DNA of 64,000 bases. It comes from CALBPI01 sp038531945 (GTDB lineage: Bacteria > Pseudomonadota > Gammaproteobacteria > Steroidobacterales > Woeseiaceae). The stretch covers positions 310,001-374,000 of the forward strand of contig JBCBBH010000003.1 of NCBI GenBank assembly GCA_038531945.1. Direction: 5' to 3'. The notes under the pieces are model-generated. The model had not been told where the DNA came from. It saw only the letters and a list, made by a program, of their open reading frames with translations, and did no database searches. This document shows, in pieces, positions 16,169 to 24,264 of this stretch; the first letter of the stretch is position 1, and every line of letters begins with the position of its first letter. The position numbers were made by a program, and so were the translations under genes.

Positions 16169-17979
16169 TGGCGAAGAAACACACCAAGCAGTACATGTTC
16201 GAGGTGATCATCCATTTCGCGATGTCGACGTCAGTGCTTGTGCTCCTGTCATTTGCCTTTGATCCCGTCGAGCTATGGCATGCGGCCCTGTTTTTTGTGG
16301 TCGGCACCCTTGGCACCGTCGGTTTCTACTTTGCGTCGCATCATCCTAGGCTCAATGCCCTGGGCGGCGCGTTGCCGCAAATGGCGTTCAATGTGTTCGT
16401 CCCAACGCTGATCAGTTCGATCTCACCGGGCACCGCCTGGTATTTGATGTTAACCAACATCTTCGTCGTTGCTTTGGCAGCAATGGGATTGAAACCGCGC
16501 GAGGCCTGGGTTGCCGGTGGCGTCGTCGGGGTCGCCTTCGCGTTGATCATCATGACTGATAATTTTGCTTTGCCGACACTCGACACACATCTGCAGCGTT
16601 TTGCATTTTTCTATGGCGGCATGCTCATCATGACGATGGTGATGCGCGTCGGTATCAACGGCTCCGTGTTGCGCCGCAGGTTACGGACATCGCAACAGGA
16701 ATTGACGGCTGCGTTGGAGCGAGTCTCCGATAAAGAACGCGAACTGGAGGTGCAAAACGATCTGCTCGAGATCAAGGTCGCGGAGCGAACAGAGGCATTC
16801 AGGATGGCGAAGGATGAGGCCGAAGCCGCGAACGCCGCCAAGAGCCGATTCCTTGCAAACATGTCGCATGAAATTCGCACGCCATTGAACGGCATCATCG
16901 GCATGGGTGCGTTGCTCAACGATAGTGAGCTCGATGACGAGCAACAGGATGTCGTGCGAACGATCTGCGATAGCGGCGAATCGTTGCTGTCGATCGTGAA
17001 CGATGTGCTGGACCTTTCGAAGATCCAGGCAGGCGAGATGTCGCTCGCAATGGATGTCTTCTGCCCGGTTGAGGTCGCGAGGCGTGCGCTAAGACTGTTC
17101 GATGGCGTTGCAGCCGCCAAAGGCATCGATTTGCGCTTCGAAGCACCCAAAGAGGGCGAGATACAGGTTAGCGGCGACCCTGTCCGGTTGCGACAAGTGA
17201 TCTCGAATCTGGTTTCCAATGCGCTGAAGTTCACATCGAAAGGGCACGTCACACTGCGCGTACAAGCGCCGCCTGACGAGCACGGCGATTGGCACTTTGC
17301 GGTGCAGGACACCGGCATCGGGATCCCGAAGAGCAAACTCGATGACGTATTCCGGCCGTTCACGCAGGTTGATGATGGCAGCGATCGCCGGTTCGAAGGT
17401 ACGGGTCTGGGTCTTGCGATTTCCACGGATCTTTGCCGCTTGATGGGCGGTCGACTGACGCTGACGAGCGAGGAGGGCGTTGGCAGCACGTTCACAGCGA
17501 TCATCCCACAGCGCGATGTCAGCCTTGCACAGCCGCGCGAGGTCGTCGTCACCGGTCGATTCGCCGTTGCCAATTCCGATGAGTCGTTGCTGGTGCTGGT
17601 CGCCGAAGACAATCCTGTGAACCAGCGGGTTGTTGGCGCGATGTTGAAAAAGCTGGGTTACCGAGCGGTCATGGCCGCGAACGGTCAGGAAGCACTGACG
17701 TCATTCCTCGAGCATAGGCCGGACATGATCTTGATGGACTGTCAGATGCCGGTTGTCGATGGATTCGAGGCGACGCGGCGGTTGGGACGCCTGACGAGTT
17801 CCGGCGGTGACACGGTGCCGATTGTCGCGCTAACCGCTAACGCGATGCCAGGTGATCGGGAGCTGTGTCTCGAGGCTGGCATGGACGACTACCTGACCAA
17901 GCCCATCAAAATCGATACGCTGGCCAATATGCTCAGCCGCCAAATTGACTCTGATGCGTCATCCGCTGCATCAGGATGA
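16168..17979 (+). CDS. membrane hybrid histidine kinase with receiver domain (second of tandem pair)
   Basis: This is a paralogue of the preceding gene with the same order: about six membrane segments to residue 165, coiled coil, HisKA with phospho-His234 (MSHEIRTPLNGI), HATPase (LRQVISNLVSNALKF, DTGIGIP, GTGLGLAIS) and a receiver with Asp524 in LMDCQMPVVDG and Lys in YLTKPI. The membrane part is much more diverged from the first kinase than the catalytic part, so the two probably sense different things but share a downstream partner. The TGATG junction indicates translational coupling. Ligand and target are unknown. Confidence 0.87.
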   Translation: MAKKHTKQYMFEVIIHFAMSTSVLVLLSFAFDPVELWHAALFFVVGTLGTVGFYFASHHPRLNALGGALPQMAFNVFVPTLISSISPGTAWYLMLTNIFVVALAAMGLKPREAWVAGGVVGVAFALIIMTDNFALPTLDTHLQRFAFFYGGMLIMTMVMRVGINGSVLRRRLRTSQQELTAALERVSDKERELEVQNDLLEIKVAERTEAFRMAKDEAEAANAAKSRFLANMSHEIRTPLNGIIGMGALLNDSELDDEQQDVVRTICDSGESLLSIVNDVLDLSKIQAGEMSLAMDVFCPVEVARRALRLFDGVAAAKGIDLRFEAPKEGEIQVSGDPVRLRQVISNLVSNALKFTSKGHVTLRVQAPPDEHGDWHFAVQDTGIGIPKSKLDDVFRPFTQVDDGSDRRFEGTGLGLAISTDLCRLMGGRLTLTSEEGVGSTFTAIIPQRDVSLAQPREVVVTGRFAVANSDESLLVLVAEDNPVNQRVVGAMLKKLGYRAVMAANGQEALTSFLEHRPDMILMDCQMPVVDGFEATRRLGRLTSSGGDTVPIVALTANAMPGDRELCLEAGMDDYLTKPIKIDTLANMLSRQIDSDASSAASG

Positions 17980-17983
17980 CGTG

Positions 17984-18050
17984 CCCTGATCAAAGCCCTC
18001 TAGATTGCGATACGCGACATACGAATAGACGACCGGTGTGATCGCCGCAT
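17984..18050 (-). pseudogene. duplicated 3' end of the sdpI-like gene
   Basis: Read on the minus strand, this 67-base stretch codes for AAITPVVYSYVAYRNLEGFD, nearly the same as the last 20 codons of the intact SdpI-like gene 79 bases away. The two DNA copies agree at most positions but carry many silent changes, so the duplication is old. The stop codon of the copy has become CAG. It could be the remains of a second sdpI paralogue. Confidence 0.7.
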
Positions 18051-18064
18051 CAGGCTGAGGTGTC

Positions 18065-18709
18065 CTAATCAAAGCCCTCCAGGTTCCGGTAAGCGACATA
18101 CGAATAGACGACTGGCGTCACCGCAGCGATCAGCGGAATGCCAACGAACAGCGCCGTGTTGATACCGAGCGCGCCGCAGCCGACGAGCGCGATGCCGCAG
18201 GCGACAAACAGATAGCCACCCAGCCGATGGGTGCGCGCCCAGACTTCGTCGCTCGCCAATGTCCACGGCGTGCGGATGCCGATGAAGAAGTTCTTGCGGA
18301 CCTTGCCGAGGTAGTTGCCGATCAGCGCGAACAACAAACCGACGGCGATCGGCATCGAGCGTTCCATCGAGATTTCGACGCCTTTCGCGGATAACAGAAT
18401 CAGCGAGCCGAGGCCGACCATGAACGCGACCATTGCCACCTGGAGGATCGCGAGCACGTCCTGAAAACCATCGGTTCGGTAGCCGCGCGGCGAAATGCTC
18501 GGAATGATGCGGATTAGCAACCACGTGAAAATCGCGAGCGCTGGCCCGAACAACACCGCCGTCAGTCGGCTACTGAAACCGTCCACCTCGCCCGCCGCAT
18601 TCCAATGGAACGGTACTTGGTCGGGTAGAGTTGGGTAGGCCGCGATCCCCGCTGCTGTGATCAACAAAACCAACACGCCACAAATACGATCAGCGGTTTT
18701 AGACGTCAT
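18065..18709 (-). CDS. SdpI-family membrane protein (DUF1648 plus SdpI domain)
   Basis: The 214-residue protein has an N-terminal DUF1648-type segment (YPTLPDQVPFHWNAAGEVDGFSSR) and six to seven membrane helices with the SdpI signature NYLGKVRKNFFIGIRTPWTLASDEVWARTHRLGGYLF. In Bacillus, SdpI protects against the SDP toxin and senses it to sequester the ArsR-type repressor SdpR. Here the gene overlaps the ArsR-type gene by 11 bases, giving the same repressor-immunity layout, but no toxin gene is visible. In proteobacteria the pair may serve in envelope-stress or toxin tolerance; that is inference. Confidence 0.85.
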   Translation of the reverse strand: MTSKTADRICGVLVLLITAAGIAAYPTLPDQVPFHWNAAGEVDGFSSRLTAVLFGPALAIFTWLLIRIIPSISPRGYRTDGFQDVLAILQVAMVAFMVGLGSLILLSAKGVEISMERSMPIAVGLLFALIGNYLGKVRKNFFIGIRTPWTLASDEVWARTHRLGGYLFVACGIALVGCGALGINTALFVGIPLIAAVTPVVYSYVAYRNLEGFD

Positions 18710-18995
18710 CGGTCAGCTCCTTGGGTTCTGGTTCGGTTTGCACGAGATCGAGCAGTAGGCTCGCGGCGTCTTGTAATACGGTCGTGTTCAGCGAATAGAC
18801 GATGTGCTGGCCGCGGCGTTCGGTGCGCACGAGGTCGGCCTGCTTCAACAAATTGAAGTGATGCGACAACGACGCCTTGGTGATCGTGAAGACCTCGGCA
18901 AGCTCCCCCGCGGTCAACGAGCCGGCGCGAAGCTGGCGCAAAATCTCACGACGCGTCGGGTCGGCTAAGGCTTTGAACAACGATTGTGTACTCAT
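18699..18995 (-). CDS. ArsR-family winged-helix repressor (SdpR-like)
   Basis: The start at 18995 gives a 98-residue protein beginning MSTQSLFKALADPTRREILRQL, the standard ArsR opening. The recognition helix is in TITKASLSHHFNLLKQADLV and the wing in RTERRGQHIVYSLN. No metal-binding ELCVCDL-type cysteines are present, so it is not a metal sensor of the classic type. It lies upstream of and overlaps the SdpI-like gene. An inverted repeat just ahead of the ATG is its likely autoregulatory site. A longer reading frame extends upstream but runs through that operator. Confidence 0.88.
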   Translation of the reverse strand: MSTQSLFKALADPTRREILRQLRAGSLTAGELAEVFTITKASLSHHFNLLKQADLVRTERRGQHIVYSLNTTVLQDAASLLLDLVQTEPEPKELTDDV

Positions 18996-19008
18996 AGCCA
19001 ATAAGATA

Positions 19009-19026
19009 ATTAGACAAATATCTAAA
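19009..19026. promoter_or_regulatory. probable operator of the ArsR-family repressor
   Basis: ATTAGA and TCTAAA are inverted around a 6-base AT-rich centre (TTAGA-N6-TCTAA is perfect). The site is 14 bases before the repressor ATG and in the divergent region shared with the EamA transporter, the usual place for ArsR-family autoregulation. Confidence 0.6.
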
Positions 19027-19105
19027 TACAAGTTTTTCGTATCAGCTCTTCGACCAGTTTCCACTACACTAAGCGCCGCTTTCATTCCCGTCGGGCGTAT
19101 TGCGC

Positions 19106-19984
19106 ATGTTGAAGAACCCACGTTTCCGCCTGTTGCTTGGTGCGGCGCTGATCAGCTTCTCGCCGGTCTACGTGGCGCTAGTATCTGTGCCGGCGACGAC
19201 GAGTGCGTTTTATCGCGTCGCGTTCGGTGGCATCGCGCTCGTGCTGTGGTTGCTGGTGCGCGGTGGGTTCAAGCTGCCGCGTCCGTCGGTGTCGATGATT
19301 CTGATCGCCGCGGCGTTCATGTTCGCCGCAGACCTTTGGTTCTGGCATCGAAGCATCATCTACGTCGGCCCGGGTTTGTCGACGCTACTCGGCAATTTCC
19401 AGGTGTTCTTCATGACGCTCGCCGGCATTGTGCTGTTCGGTCAAAAGCCCCGCGCCGTGCAATTGATCGCGATTCCGCTCGCGTTCGTTGGACTCGCGCT
19501 GATCGTCGGCATCGATTGGTCGGCACTGACGGCAGACTACAAAGCCGGCATCGTGTTCGGCTTGCTCACCGCAGTCAGCTACGCCGCGTACTTGTTGTTG
19601 TTCCGACAAGCACAGTCACTCACGCGGACCACGTCCGCCGATGGTCTGCCAACGCGCGAGCTGGCGCTGGTCTCGCTCGCCTCGGCATTGATGCTTGGCG
19701 CAGTCGCCGGCGCGGAGGGCGAGTCGCTCGCGATTCCAACGTTGTCCGACGGGTTGTGGCTGGTCGCGTACGCGGTGCTGGCGCACGTGCTCGGTTGGCT
19801 GTTTATCGCGAGTAGTCTGGCGCATGTGCCCGCCGCGTTGATCGGTTTGTCGCTGTTGTTGCAGCCGATGCTGAGTTTTATCTGGGACATCTTGCTGTTC
19901 GATCGGCCGATCGTGGCGCGCGAGTTGTTCGGCGCATCGCTTGTGTTGTTCGGCATCTGGCTCGGGTCGCGCCAAACGGAATGA
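19106..19984 (+). CDS. EamA-family (DMT superfamily) transporter
   Basis: The protein of about 292 residues has ten hydrophobic segments in two EamA repeats, with FYRVAFGGIALVLWLL in the first and GLSLLLQPMLSFIWDILLFDRPIVARELFGASLVLFGIWLGSR in the second. Such proteins export amino acids, metabolites or drugs. The ATG at 19106 gives the normal N-terminus; a TTG two codons upstream is possible. It is transcribed away from the ArsR/SdpI pair and may share the operator. It is followed by plsY after 24 bases. Confidence 0.85.
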   Translation: MLKNPRFRLLLGAALISFSPVYVALVSVPATTSAFYRVAFGGIALVLWLLVRGGFKLPRPSVSMILIAAAFMFAADLWFWHRSIIYVGPGLSTLLGNFQVFFMTLAGIVLFGQKPRAVQLIAIPLAFVGLALIVGIDWSALTADYKAGIVFGLLTAVSYAAYLLLFRQAQSLTRTTSADGLPTRELALVSLASALMLGAVAGAEGESLAIPTLSDGLWLVAYAVLAHVLGWLFIASSLAHVPAALIGLSLLLQPMLSFIWDILLFDRPIVARELFGASLVLFGIWLGSRQTE

Positions 19985-20008
19985 GCACGCCTGTGGGATA
20001 ATAAGGTC

Positions 20009-20635
20009 ATGACCGATATCGCCCTCAAACTCTTTATTGCGTACGCGCTCGGCAGCGTCATGGGTAGCTTGCTGATCGGCAAGCTGCGGCGCGTCGACAT
20101 CCGCTCGATGGGCAGCGGCAACGCGGGTGGCACGAATGCGCTTCGAACCCAGGGCAAGTGGTTCGCGCTTGGCGTCATCGTGATCGATATCGGCAAAGGT
20201 GCACTCGCCGCCGGCTGGGTGCCCGGGCTCGATTTTGGTTCCGGCGTCGCGACGCCTGCGTGGTTGCCGTACGCCTGTGGCGCCGCGGCCGTGTTCGGTC
20301 ACTGCTTCCCGCTGTTTTTCGGTTTTCGCGGCGGCAAAGGCGCGGCGACTTTGGTCGGCACTTTGCTCGTGTTCGATCCCATTCTTTTCCCGCCGCTGCT
20401 TGTGTTGTTCGCGCTGATCATCATGGGTTTCGGGTTCGTCGGCTTGTCGACGATGATCACAGCGAACGCAGCGACCGTGCTCGTGTGGCTGCGTTATGGA
20501 TTCGACAACATGCCGTTCCTGATTTTCGCGGCGGTCATGGGGCTGACGATGATCGCGACACACCAGGCGAACATCCGCCGCATGCTCGACGGCACAGAGT
20601 CGCGCAACACGCGATTGATGGTGCTGCGCCGGTGA
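20009..20635 (+). CDS. plsY: acyl-phosphate:glycerol-3-phosphate acyltransferase PlsY
   Basis: The 208-residue membrane protein carries all three PlsY loop motifs: SMGSGNAGGTNALR, GHCFPLFFGFRGGKGAAT and the C-terminal THQANIRRMLDGTE. It transfers the acyl group of acyl-phosphate to glycerol-3-phosphate, the first step of phospholipid synthesis, at the inner membrane. The stop overlaps the GTG start of birA (GTGA), so translation is coupled. Confidence 0.95.
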   Translation: MTDIALKLFIAYALGSVMGSLLIGKLRRVDIRSMGSGNAGGTNALRTQGKWFALGVIVIDIGKGALAAGWVPGLDFGSGVATPAWLPYACGAAAVFGHCFPLFFGFRGGKGAATLVGTLLVFDPILFPPLLVLFALIIMGFGFVGLSTMITANAATVLVWLRYGFDNMPFLIFAAVMGLTMIATHQANIRRMLDGTESRNTRLMVLRR

Positions 20636-21438
20636 GCCTGTTGGCGTCGATGCAAAGCGCGCTGGATGACGTCGCGGCGCGCGAGGCTGCGTTGGCGACC
20701 GTCAGCGTGTTCGAGACGTTGCCGTCGACCAATACATGGTTAATGTGTCAGTTGCCGCCAGCGATTGGCGAGGCACATGCCGCGTTGACGCTGCACCAGA
20801 CCGAAGGCCGCGGTCGACAGGGTCGCACCTGGCATGCGCCGTCGGGCTCCGGGTTGTGTCTGTCGGTCGCGTATCGATTCGCGGCGATGCCCAAGTCGGC
20901 GTCAGCGCTGACGTTGTCACTCGGTGTTGCCATCGTCGATGCCCTCCGAACGTTGGGCGTCCCGGACGTGTCTCTGAAATGGCCGAACGATCTCGTTGGC
21001 AACGACTGCAAGCTCGGCGGCATTCTGGTCGAATCGAACACGCTGAAGGATGGCAGCTTTCTAGTAGTCGCCGGAATGGGTATCAACCACAAGCTTCCCG
21101 ACGATTTTGCATTGCCGGCATCGGCGGCGGGATGGGCACGCGGCGTGACCGATGTATCGACATTGAACGCTAACGTCGATTTGCTCGTGCTTGCGTCCGG
21201 CGTGTTGGCGGCGGCTCTGACTTGCATGACAGTTTTTGAGCAGACGTCCGTGGCCGACACGATGACGGCGTTCAATGCGATGCACTGGCTCTGCGATCAG
21301 TCGATTGAGGTCGATGGGTACGCCGGTCGGTGTGGACCGGTGGATGACACCGGCCGACTGTCGCTGGTCGACGATGCGACCGGTTCGGTGCACTACATCT
21401 CGTCCGGCGAACCGGTGCCGTTGAAGGTGGTCGCTTGA
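20632..21438 (+). CDS. birA: biotin--[acetyl-CoA-carboxylase] ligase, no DNA-binding domain
   Basis: With the GTG start overlapping the plsY stop the product has 268 residues; a longer open frame upstream only reflects plsY in another frame. The catalytic biotin-ligase core is complete: STNTWLM, EGRGRQGRTWHAPSGSGLCLSV for biotinoyl-AMP, and KWPNDLV...CKLGGILVE with the catalytic lysine. The N-terminal helix-turn-helix of E. coli BirA is absent, so this is a group I ligase with no repressor role. It attaches biotin to the carboxylase carrier protein. It is followed directly by coaX. Confidence 0.93.
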   Translation: MSLLASMQSALDDVAAREAALATVSVFETLPSTNTWLMCQLPPAIGEAHAALTLHQTEGRGRQGRTWHAPSGSGLCLSVAYRFAAMPKSASALTLSLGVAIVDALRTLGVPDVSLKWPNDLVGNDCKLGGILVESNTLKDGSFLVVAGMGINHKLPDDFALPASAAGWARGVTDVSTLNANVDLLVLASGVLAAALTCMTVFEQTSVADTMTAFNAMHWLCDQSIEVDGYAGRCGPVDDTGRLSLVDDATGSVHYISSGEPVPLKVVA

Positions 21439-22181
21439 CCGCGCTGCTCCTCGATATCGGCAACTCCCGCTGTAAGTGGGGCTTGTGGCGCGACGGCGCG
21501 ATCACCGATAGCGGCGCGCTGTCGCACGAGGAACTCGCGACAGAAGCGTCCTGGCAATTTGCGAAAGACGCCGATCGCGTCATCGCTTGCAATGTGGCGG
21601 GCGCCGGCGTCGCTGAGCGTGTCCGCACGGCGCTGGAATCGACTGGTTTGTCCGATATCGAGTTCGTGAAGACCACGGCAGAACACGTTGGCGTGCACTG
21701 TGCGTACGACGATCCGACTCGCCTCGGCGTCGATCGTTGGGTCGCGGCAATTGCGGTCAGCCGCTGCGACCCGCAACCGGCCATGGTCGTCGACGCCGGC
21801 ACTGCGATGACCGTCGATAGCGTGGTCGATGGCACCCAACACCTGGGCGGTTACATCGTCCCTGGATTCCGCTTGATGCAGAAGACGTTGATGTCCGGCA
21901 CGGCCGATATCGTCGTCGACGATCCGCAAGCGCCGAGCACGGCCTTTGGCGACACGACCAGCGACGCCGTGCGCAATGGCGCATTGGCCGCACTTGAAGG
22001 CACGGTTGTGAGAGCATTACGAGAACTCGAGACTGTGACCGGCGTTGCAGTCGACCTCAGTCATTGTTGGTTCAGTGGCGGGGATGGGGAGATGCTGGCG
22101 GCGGCGCTCGGTGCGCCGGAGCAGTTCGACCCGCACCTGGTGTTGAAGGGGTTAGCGATCCATGCGGAGCTTGTGACATGA
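21435..22181 (+). CDS. coaX: type III pantothenate kinase
   Basis: The 248-residue protein has the ASKHA kinase motifs of CoaX: LLLDIGNSRCKWGLW (phosphate 1), LGVDRWVAAIA, and VVDAGTAMTVDSV (phosphate 2), then the GGYIVPGFRLM loop. It phosphorylates pantothenate, the first step of CoA synthesis, and needs a monovalent cation. The start is a TTG that overlaps the birA stop (TTGA), an uncommon but well supported choice because the glycine-rich motif begins only six codons later. Confidence 0.94.
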   Translation: MTALLLDIGNSRCKWGLWRDGAITDSGALSHEELATEASWQFAKDADRVIACNVAGAGVAERVRTALESTGLSDIEFVKTTAEHVGVHCAYDDPTRLGVDRWVAAIAVSRCDPQPAMVVDAGTAMTVDSVVDGTQHLGGYIVPGFRLMQKTLMSGTADIVVDDPQAPSTAFGDTTSDAVRNGALAALEGTVVRALRELETVTGVAVDLSHCWFSGGDGEMLAAALGAPEQFDPHLVLKGLAIHAELVT

Positions 22182-22894
22182 GAAATCTGTTTCTGTTGTT
22201 GCTCGCGGCCAACCTGATGTTTGCGGGTTGGCAGTATTTTGTTCGCAAGGATGCGGAGCCCGGCATCGAGCGCGTCGCGTGGGAGGCGCCTGCGCCCATT
22301 GAGTCGACCGCGCCGGAACCGGAGGCGGACACCGCAGCACCCGAAACGGTCGCCGCGGTGGTCGAGAACCCTGAATCGGATGAGACGTCCGAAGAGTCTG
22401 GTGCATTGCCGGAGGTCCCGGCCTACGCCGCGCGCTGCGCGACCATCGGTCCGTTTGAAACTGATGCCGAGGCGCGCGACGAGAGCGATGTCTTGAGCGG
22501 GCAGGGGCTCGACCCGAGTTCACGCTCGAAGAACGGACAAGTGTTCAGCGGCCGGTGGGTGTACATCGACAACGTGCGCAACCGTGCGCAGTCGGACACG
22601 CTGCTGCGCCGCCTGCAGTCGGGTGGCATGGAAGAGGCGTACCGAATTCGCGATGAAGAAACGGGCGGCTACGTGATCTCGCTGGGCGTCTTTTCGACCG
22701 AAAACGGTGAGAATACGGTCCGCGAACGGGCGGAAGCCCTGGGCTTCGAGGTGGCGGTGGAGCCGCGCTATCGGGACGTCCCGCAGTACTGGCTGGACGT
22801 GCAGCTCGAGTCGGCGGACGCCGAGGCGCAGGTCTTGAGTGCCTACGGCGAGTCGCTGGTGACCCTCAGCGACACGACGACATGTGTGCCCTGA
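22178..22894 (+). CDS. SPOR-domain membrane protein
   Basis: The ATG at 22178 overlaps the coaX stop and opens a 238-residue protein with an N-terminal membrane anchor (LFLLLLAANLMFAGWQYF), an acidic Pro/Ala/Glu linker and a C-terminal SPOR-like region (about residues 85-185; CATIGPFETDAEARDESDVL and YVISLGVFSTENGENTVRERAEALG). SPOR domains bind denuded peptidoglycan strands at division sites. A SPOR protein directly behind birA-coaX and before tRNA genes is a recurrent gammaproteobacterial arrangement. Confidence 0.85.
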   Translation: MRNLFLLLLAANLMFAGWQYFVRKDAEPGIERVAWEAPAPIESTAPEPEADTAAPETVAAVVENPESDETSEESGALPEVPAYAARCATIGPFETDAEARDESDVLSGQGLDPSSRSKNGQVFSGRWVYIDNVRNRAQSDTLLRRLQSGGMEEAYRIRDEETGGYVISLGVFSTENGENTVRERAEALGFEVAVEPRYRDVPQYWLDVQLESADAEAQVLSAYGESLVTLSDTTTCVP

Positions 22895-22896
22895 CA

Positions 22897-22925
22897 TTGC
22901 GGGCGAGCCACTAGCCCTTTAGACT
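22897..22925 (+). promoter_or_regulatory. putative promoter of tRNA-Thr
   Basis: TTGCGG at 22897-22902 and TAGACT at 22920-22925 are 17 bases apart and would start transcription about 8 bases before the tRNA. The matches to consensus are moderate; the spacing and position are what support the call. Confidence 0.45.
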
Positions 22926-22939
22926 TTGTCCCCATTGGA

Positions 22940-23015
22940 GCCCGCATAGCTCAGTTGGCAGAGCAACTGATTTGTAATCAGTAGGTCCGCGGTTCGAATC
23001 CGTGTGCGGGCACCA
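22940..23015 (+). tRNA. tRNA-Thr (anticodon TGT)
   Basis: The 76-base cloverleaf has acceptor stem GCCCGCA/TGCGGGC, D-arm GCTCAGTTGGCAGAGC, anticodon stem ACTGA/TCAGT around loop TTTGTAA (anticodon TGT), T-arm with GGTTCGAATCC and an encoded CCA end. It follows the SPOR gene and is followed at once by a strong terminator, whereas related genomes usually continue with tRNA-Tyr, tRNA-Gly, tRNA-Thr and tuf at this point. Confidence 0.97.
22998..23012 (+). repeat. att-like direct repeat, copy in the tRNA-Thr 3' end
   Basis: ATCCGTGTGCGGGCA spans the T-stem and acceptor 3' strand of tRNA-Thr and recurs exactly at 23154-23168. tRNA 3' ends are the usual crossover site of tyrosine-recombinase islands, and a recombinase stub lies 2 kb away. 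Confidence 0.65.
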
Positions 23016-23072
23016 AAATATCCTTTTGAGGTTCCCTTAACCGTACGGGGAAACTCAAAAGGATATTTTTTT
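23016..23072 (+). terminator. Rho-independent terminator after tRNA-Thr
   Basis: AAATATCCTTTTGAG pairs with CTCAAAAGGATATTT, with further pairing of TTCCC and GGGGAA inside, and ends in a run of seven T. It begins directly after the CCA of the tRNA. Confidence 0.85.
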
Positions 23073-23397
23073 GCCTGCGCGGATGGAACCGCGCTTACGG
23101 TCCGAGCCGGAGCGTGCGCAGCACGCGAAGACCGGCGAGCGCTAGCGACGCCTATCCGTGTGCGGGCAACAGTCCTCCAGTTGCATGTTTCAAATGGGCG
23201 GCAATGTCGTATCGAAGAAACATGAATTGGCTCAGTGCCTTCCTCTTTCGATTCGGTAAATCGGTCCGCCCCTTTTTCACCCTGCCTCGTTGGATGCGGA
23301 AACTGCCACGTATGGGGCGAATTCGGCACGAGTCCTTGAAAATCAGCCAAAATTACCGCACAACTAGAAGATACATGGATTGTGAAAAGGCGGCGGC
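23073..23397 (+). other. intergenic stretch at the island boundary
   Basis: There is no convincing gene here. It contains the second copy of the tRNA 3'-end repeat (23154-23168) and, towards 23360-23385, AT-rich sequence that may hold the promoter of the winged-helix gene. The drop in GC content starts in this stretch. Confidence 0.5.
23154..23168 (+). repeat. att-like direct repeat, second copy
   Basis: This is an exact 15-base copy of the 3' part of tRNA-Thr. It is followed by ACA in place of the ACCA of the tRNA, and the T-loop upstream of it does not match, so it is not a second full tRNA. Confidence 0.65.
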
Positions 23398-24264
23398 ATG
23401 CCCGACAAATTGGCTGAGATCATCAAGCGTGCTTCTGAGCTCGTTGAGAGTGTCCCGGAAAATCTCCGTGAAGTCGCATTCGGTAAGGCGTTTGACGTCC
23501 TAATGCAAGCTGAGTCCGGAGGCGGTTCACAAACCGGATCGAAAAAGAAAACAACTCGACGAAAAACCTCAAGCGCAAGAGCTCACGCCGCGACTGAGTC
23601 AACGGATGTCGACCAGGAGATGCGGTCGTTAGACGATCTAAACCGCACTGAGTATCCCGAAATAAACCACAGCAGCTCAGGTATAAAGAACTCGTTGAGG
23701 TTGATTAGGGCTGCAAGAGACGATCTCGGGATCGACGGTCTTACCGCGACAGAGATCGCTCGCGTCTTGACCGAAAAATTCCGCATCAGGATTACCAAGC
23801 AAGCCGTCTCTTCTATGCTGAACGATGCCGGCCAGTACGTCGATCGTAAAAAAGAAGGTAACAGGGTTGTTTTTCGCATCATGGCGCCAGGCGAAGAGTA
23901 CATAGACGGCCCGGACGACGTTGCTGCTTCACCCGGTTCAAGAAAAAAACGCAAAACCAAGAAGGCATTGAAAAAGAAGGCCAGTCATCCGGACTCGAAT
24001 GGCACTAGCCGGGCTAGTAAGACGAGCAAGAAGAAAGCCGGAAACCGACGCGCGGGTGCGGCAGCGGCGCTAGCCCAGATTTTCGACGAAGGATTCTTTT
24101 CTTCTCCTAGGACTATCGCTTCAATAATCAAGCATCTCCAAGTTAGACTTGGAAGAACGTTCAAGTCGAATGAGATGTCCCCGCCGCTTCTGAGGTACCT
24201 ACGTTCCCAAAAACTCAACCGCGAGAAAAACGAAGATGGTCAGTATGAGTACTTCAAGCCCTGA
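23398..24264 (+). CDS. unrecognised basic protein with two winged-helix-like regions
   Basis: I do not recognise the family of this 288-residue protein. An N-terminal helical segment (about residues 1-38) is followed by a Lys/Arg/Ser/Thr linker, a winged-helix-like domain at about 100-160 (GLTATEIARVLTEKFRIRITKQAVSSMLNDAG), a second strongly basic linker rich in KKK and KTSKKK, and a C-terminal winged-helix-like domain (FFSSPRTIASIIKHLQ...MSPPLLRYLRSQKL). It probably binds nucleic acid. Its last 20 bases overlap the start of the HEPN-like gene, so the two form a unit. Composition is more AT-rich than the core genes. It is the first gene after the tRNA repeat. Confidence 0.75.
   Translation: MPDKLAEIIKRASELVESVPENLREVAFGKAFDVLMQAESGGGSQTGSKKKTTRRKTSSARAHAATESTDVDQEMRSLDDLNRTEYPEINHSSSGIKNSLRLIRAARDDLGIDGLTATEIARVLTEKFRIRITKQAVSSMLNDAGQYVDRKKEGNRVVFRIMAPGEEYIDGPDDVAASPGSRKKRKTKKALKKKASHPDSNGTSRASKTSKKKAGNRRAGAAAALAQIFDEGFFSSPRTIASIIKHLQVRLGRTFKSNEMSPPLLRYLRSQKLNREKNEDGQYEYFKP

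Noticed and set aside
18996..19121. N-terminal extension of the ArsR-family regulator
   Set aside because: It would run through the operator and add 42 residues not seen in this family; the start at 18995 gives the standard N-terminus.
23114..23503. 129-codon frame overlapping the island boundary
   Set aside because: It overlaps the winged-helix gene in another frame, has no domain and no ribosome site.
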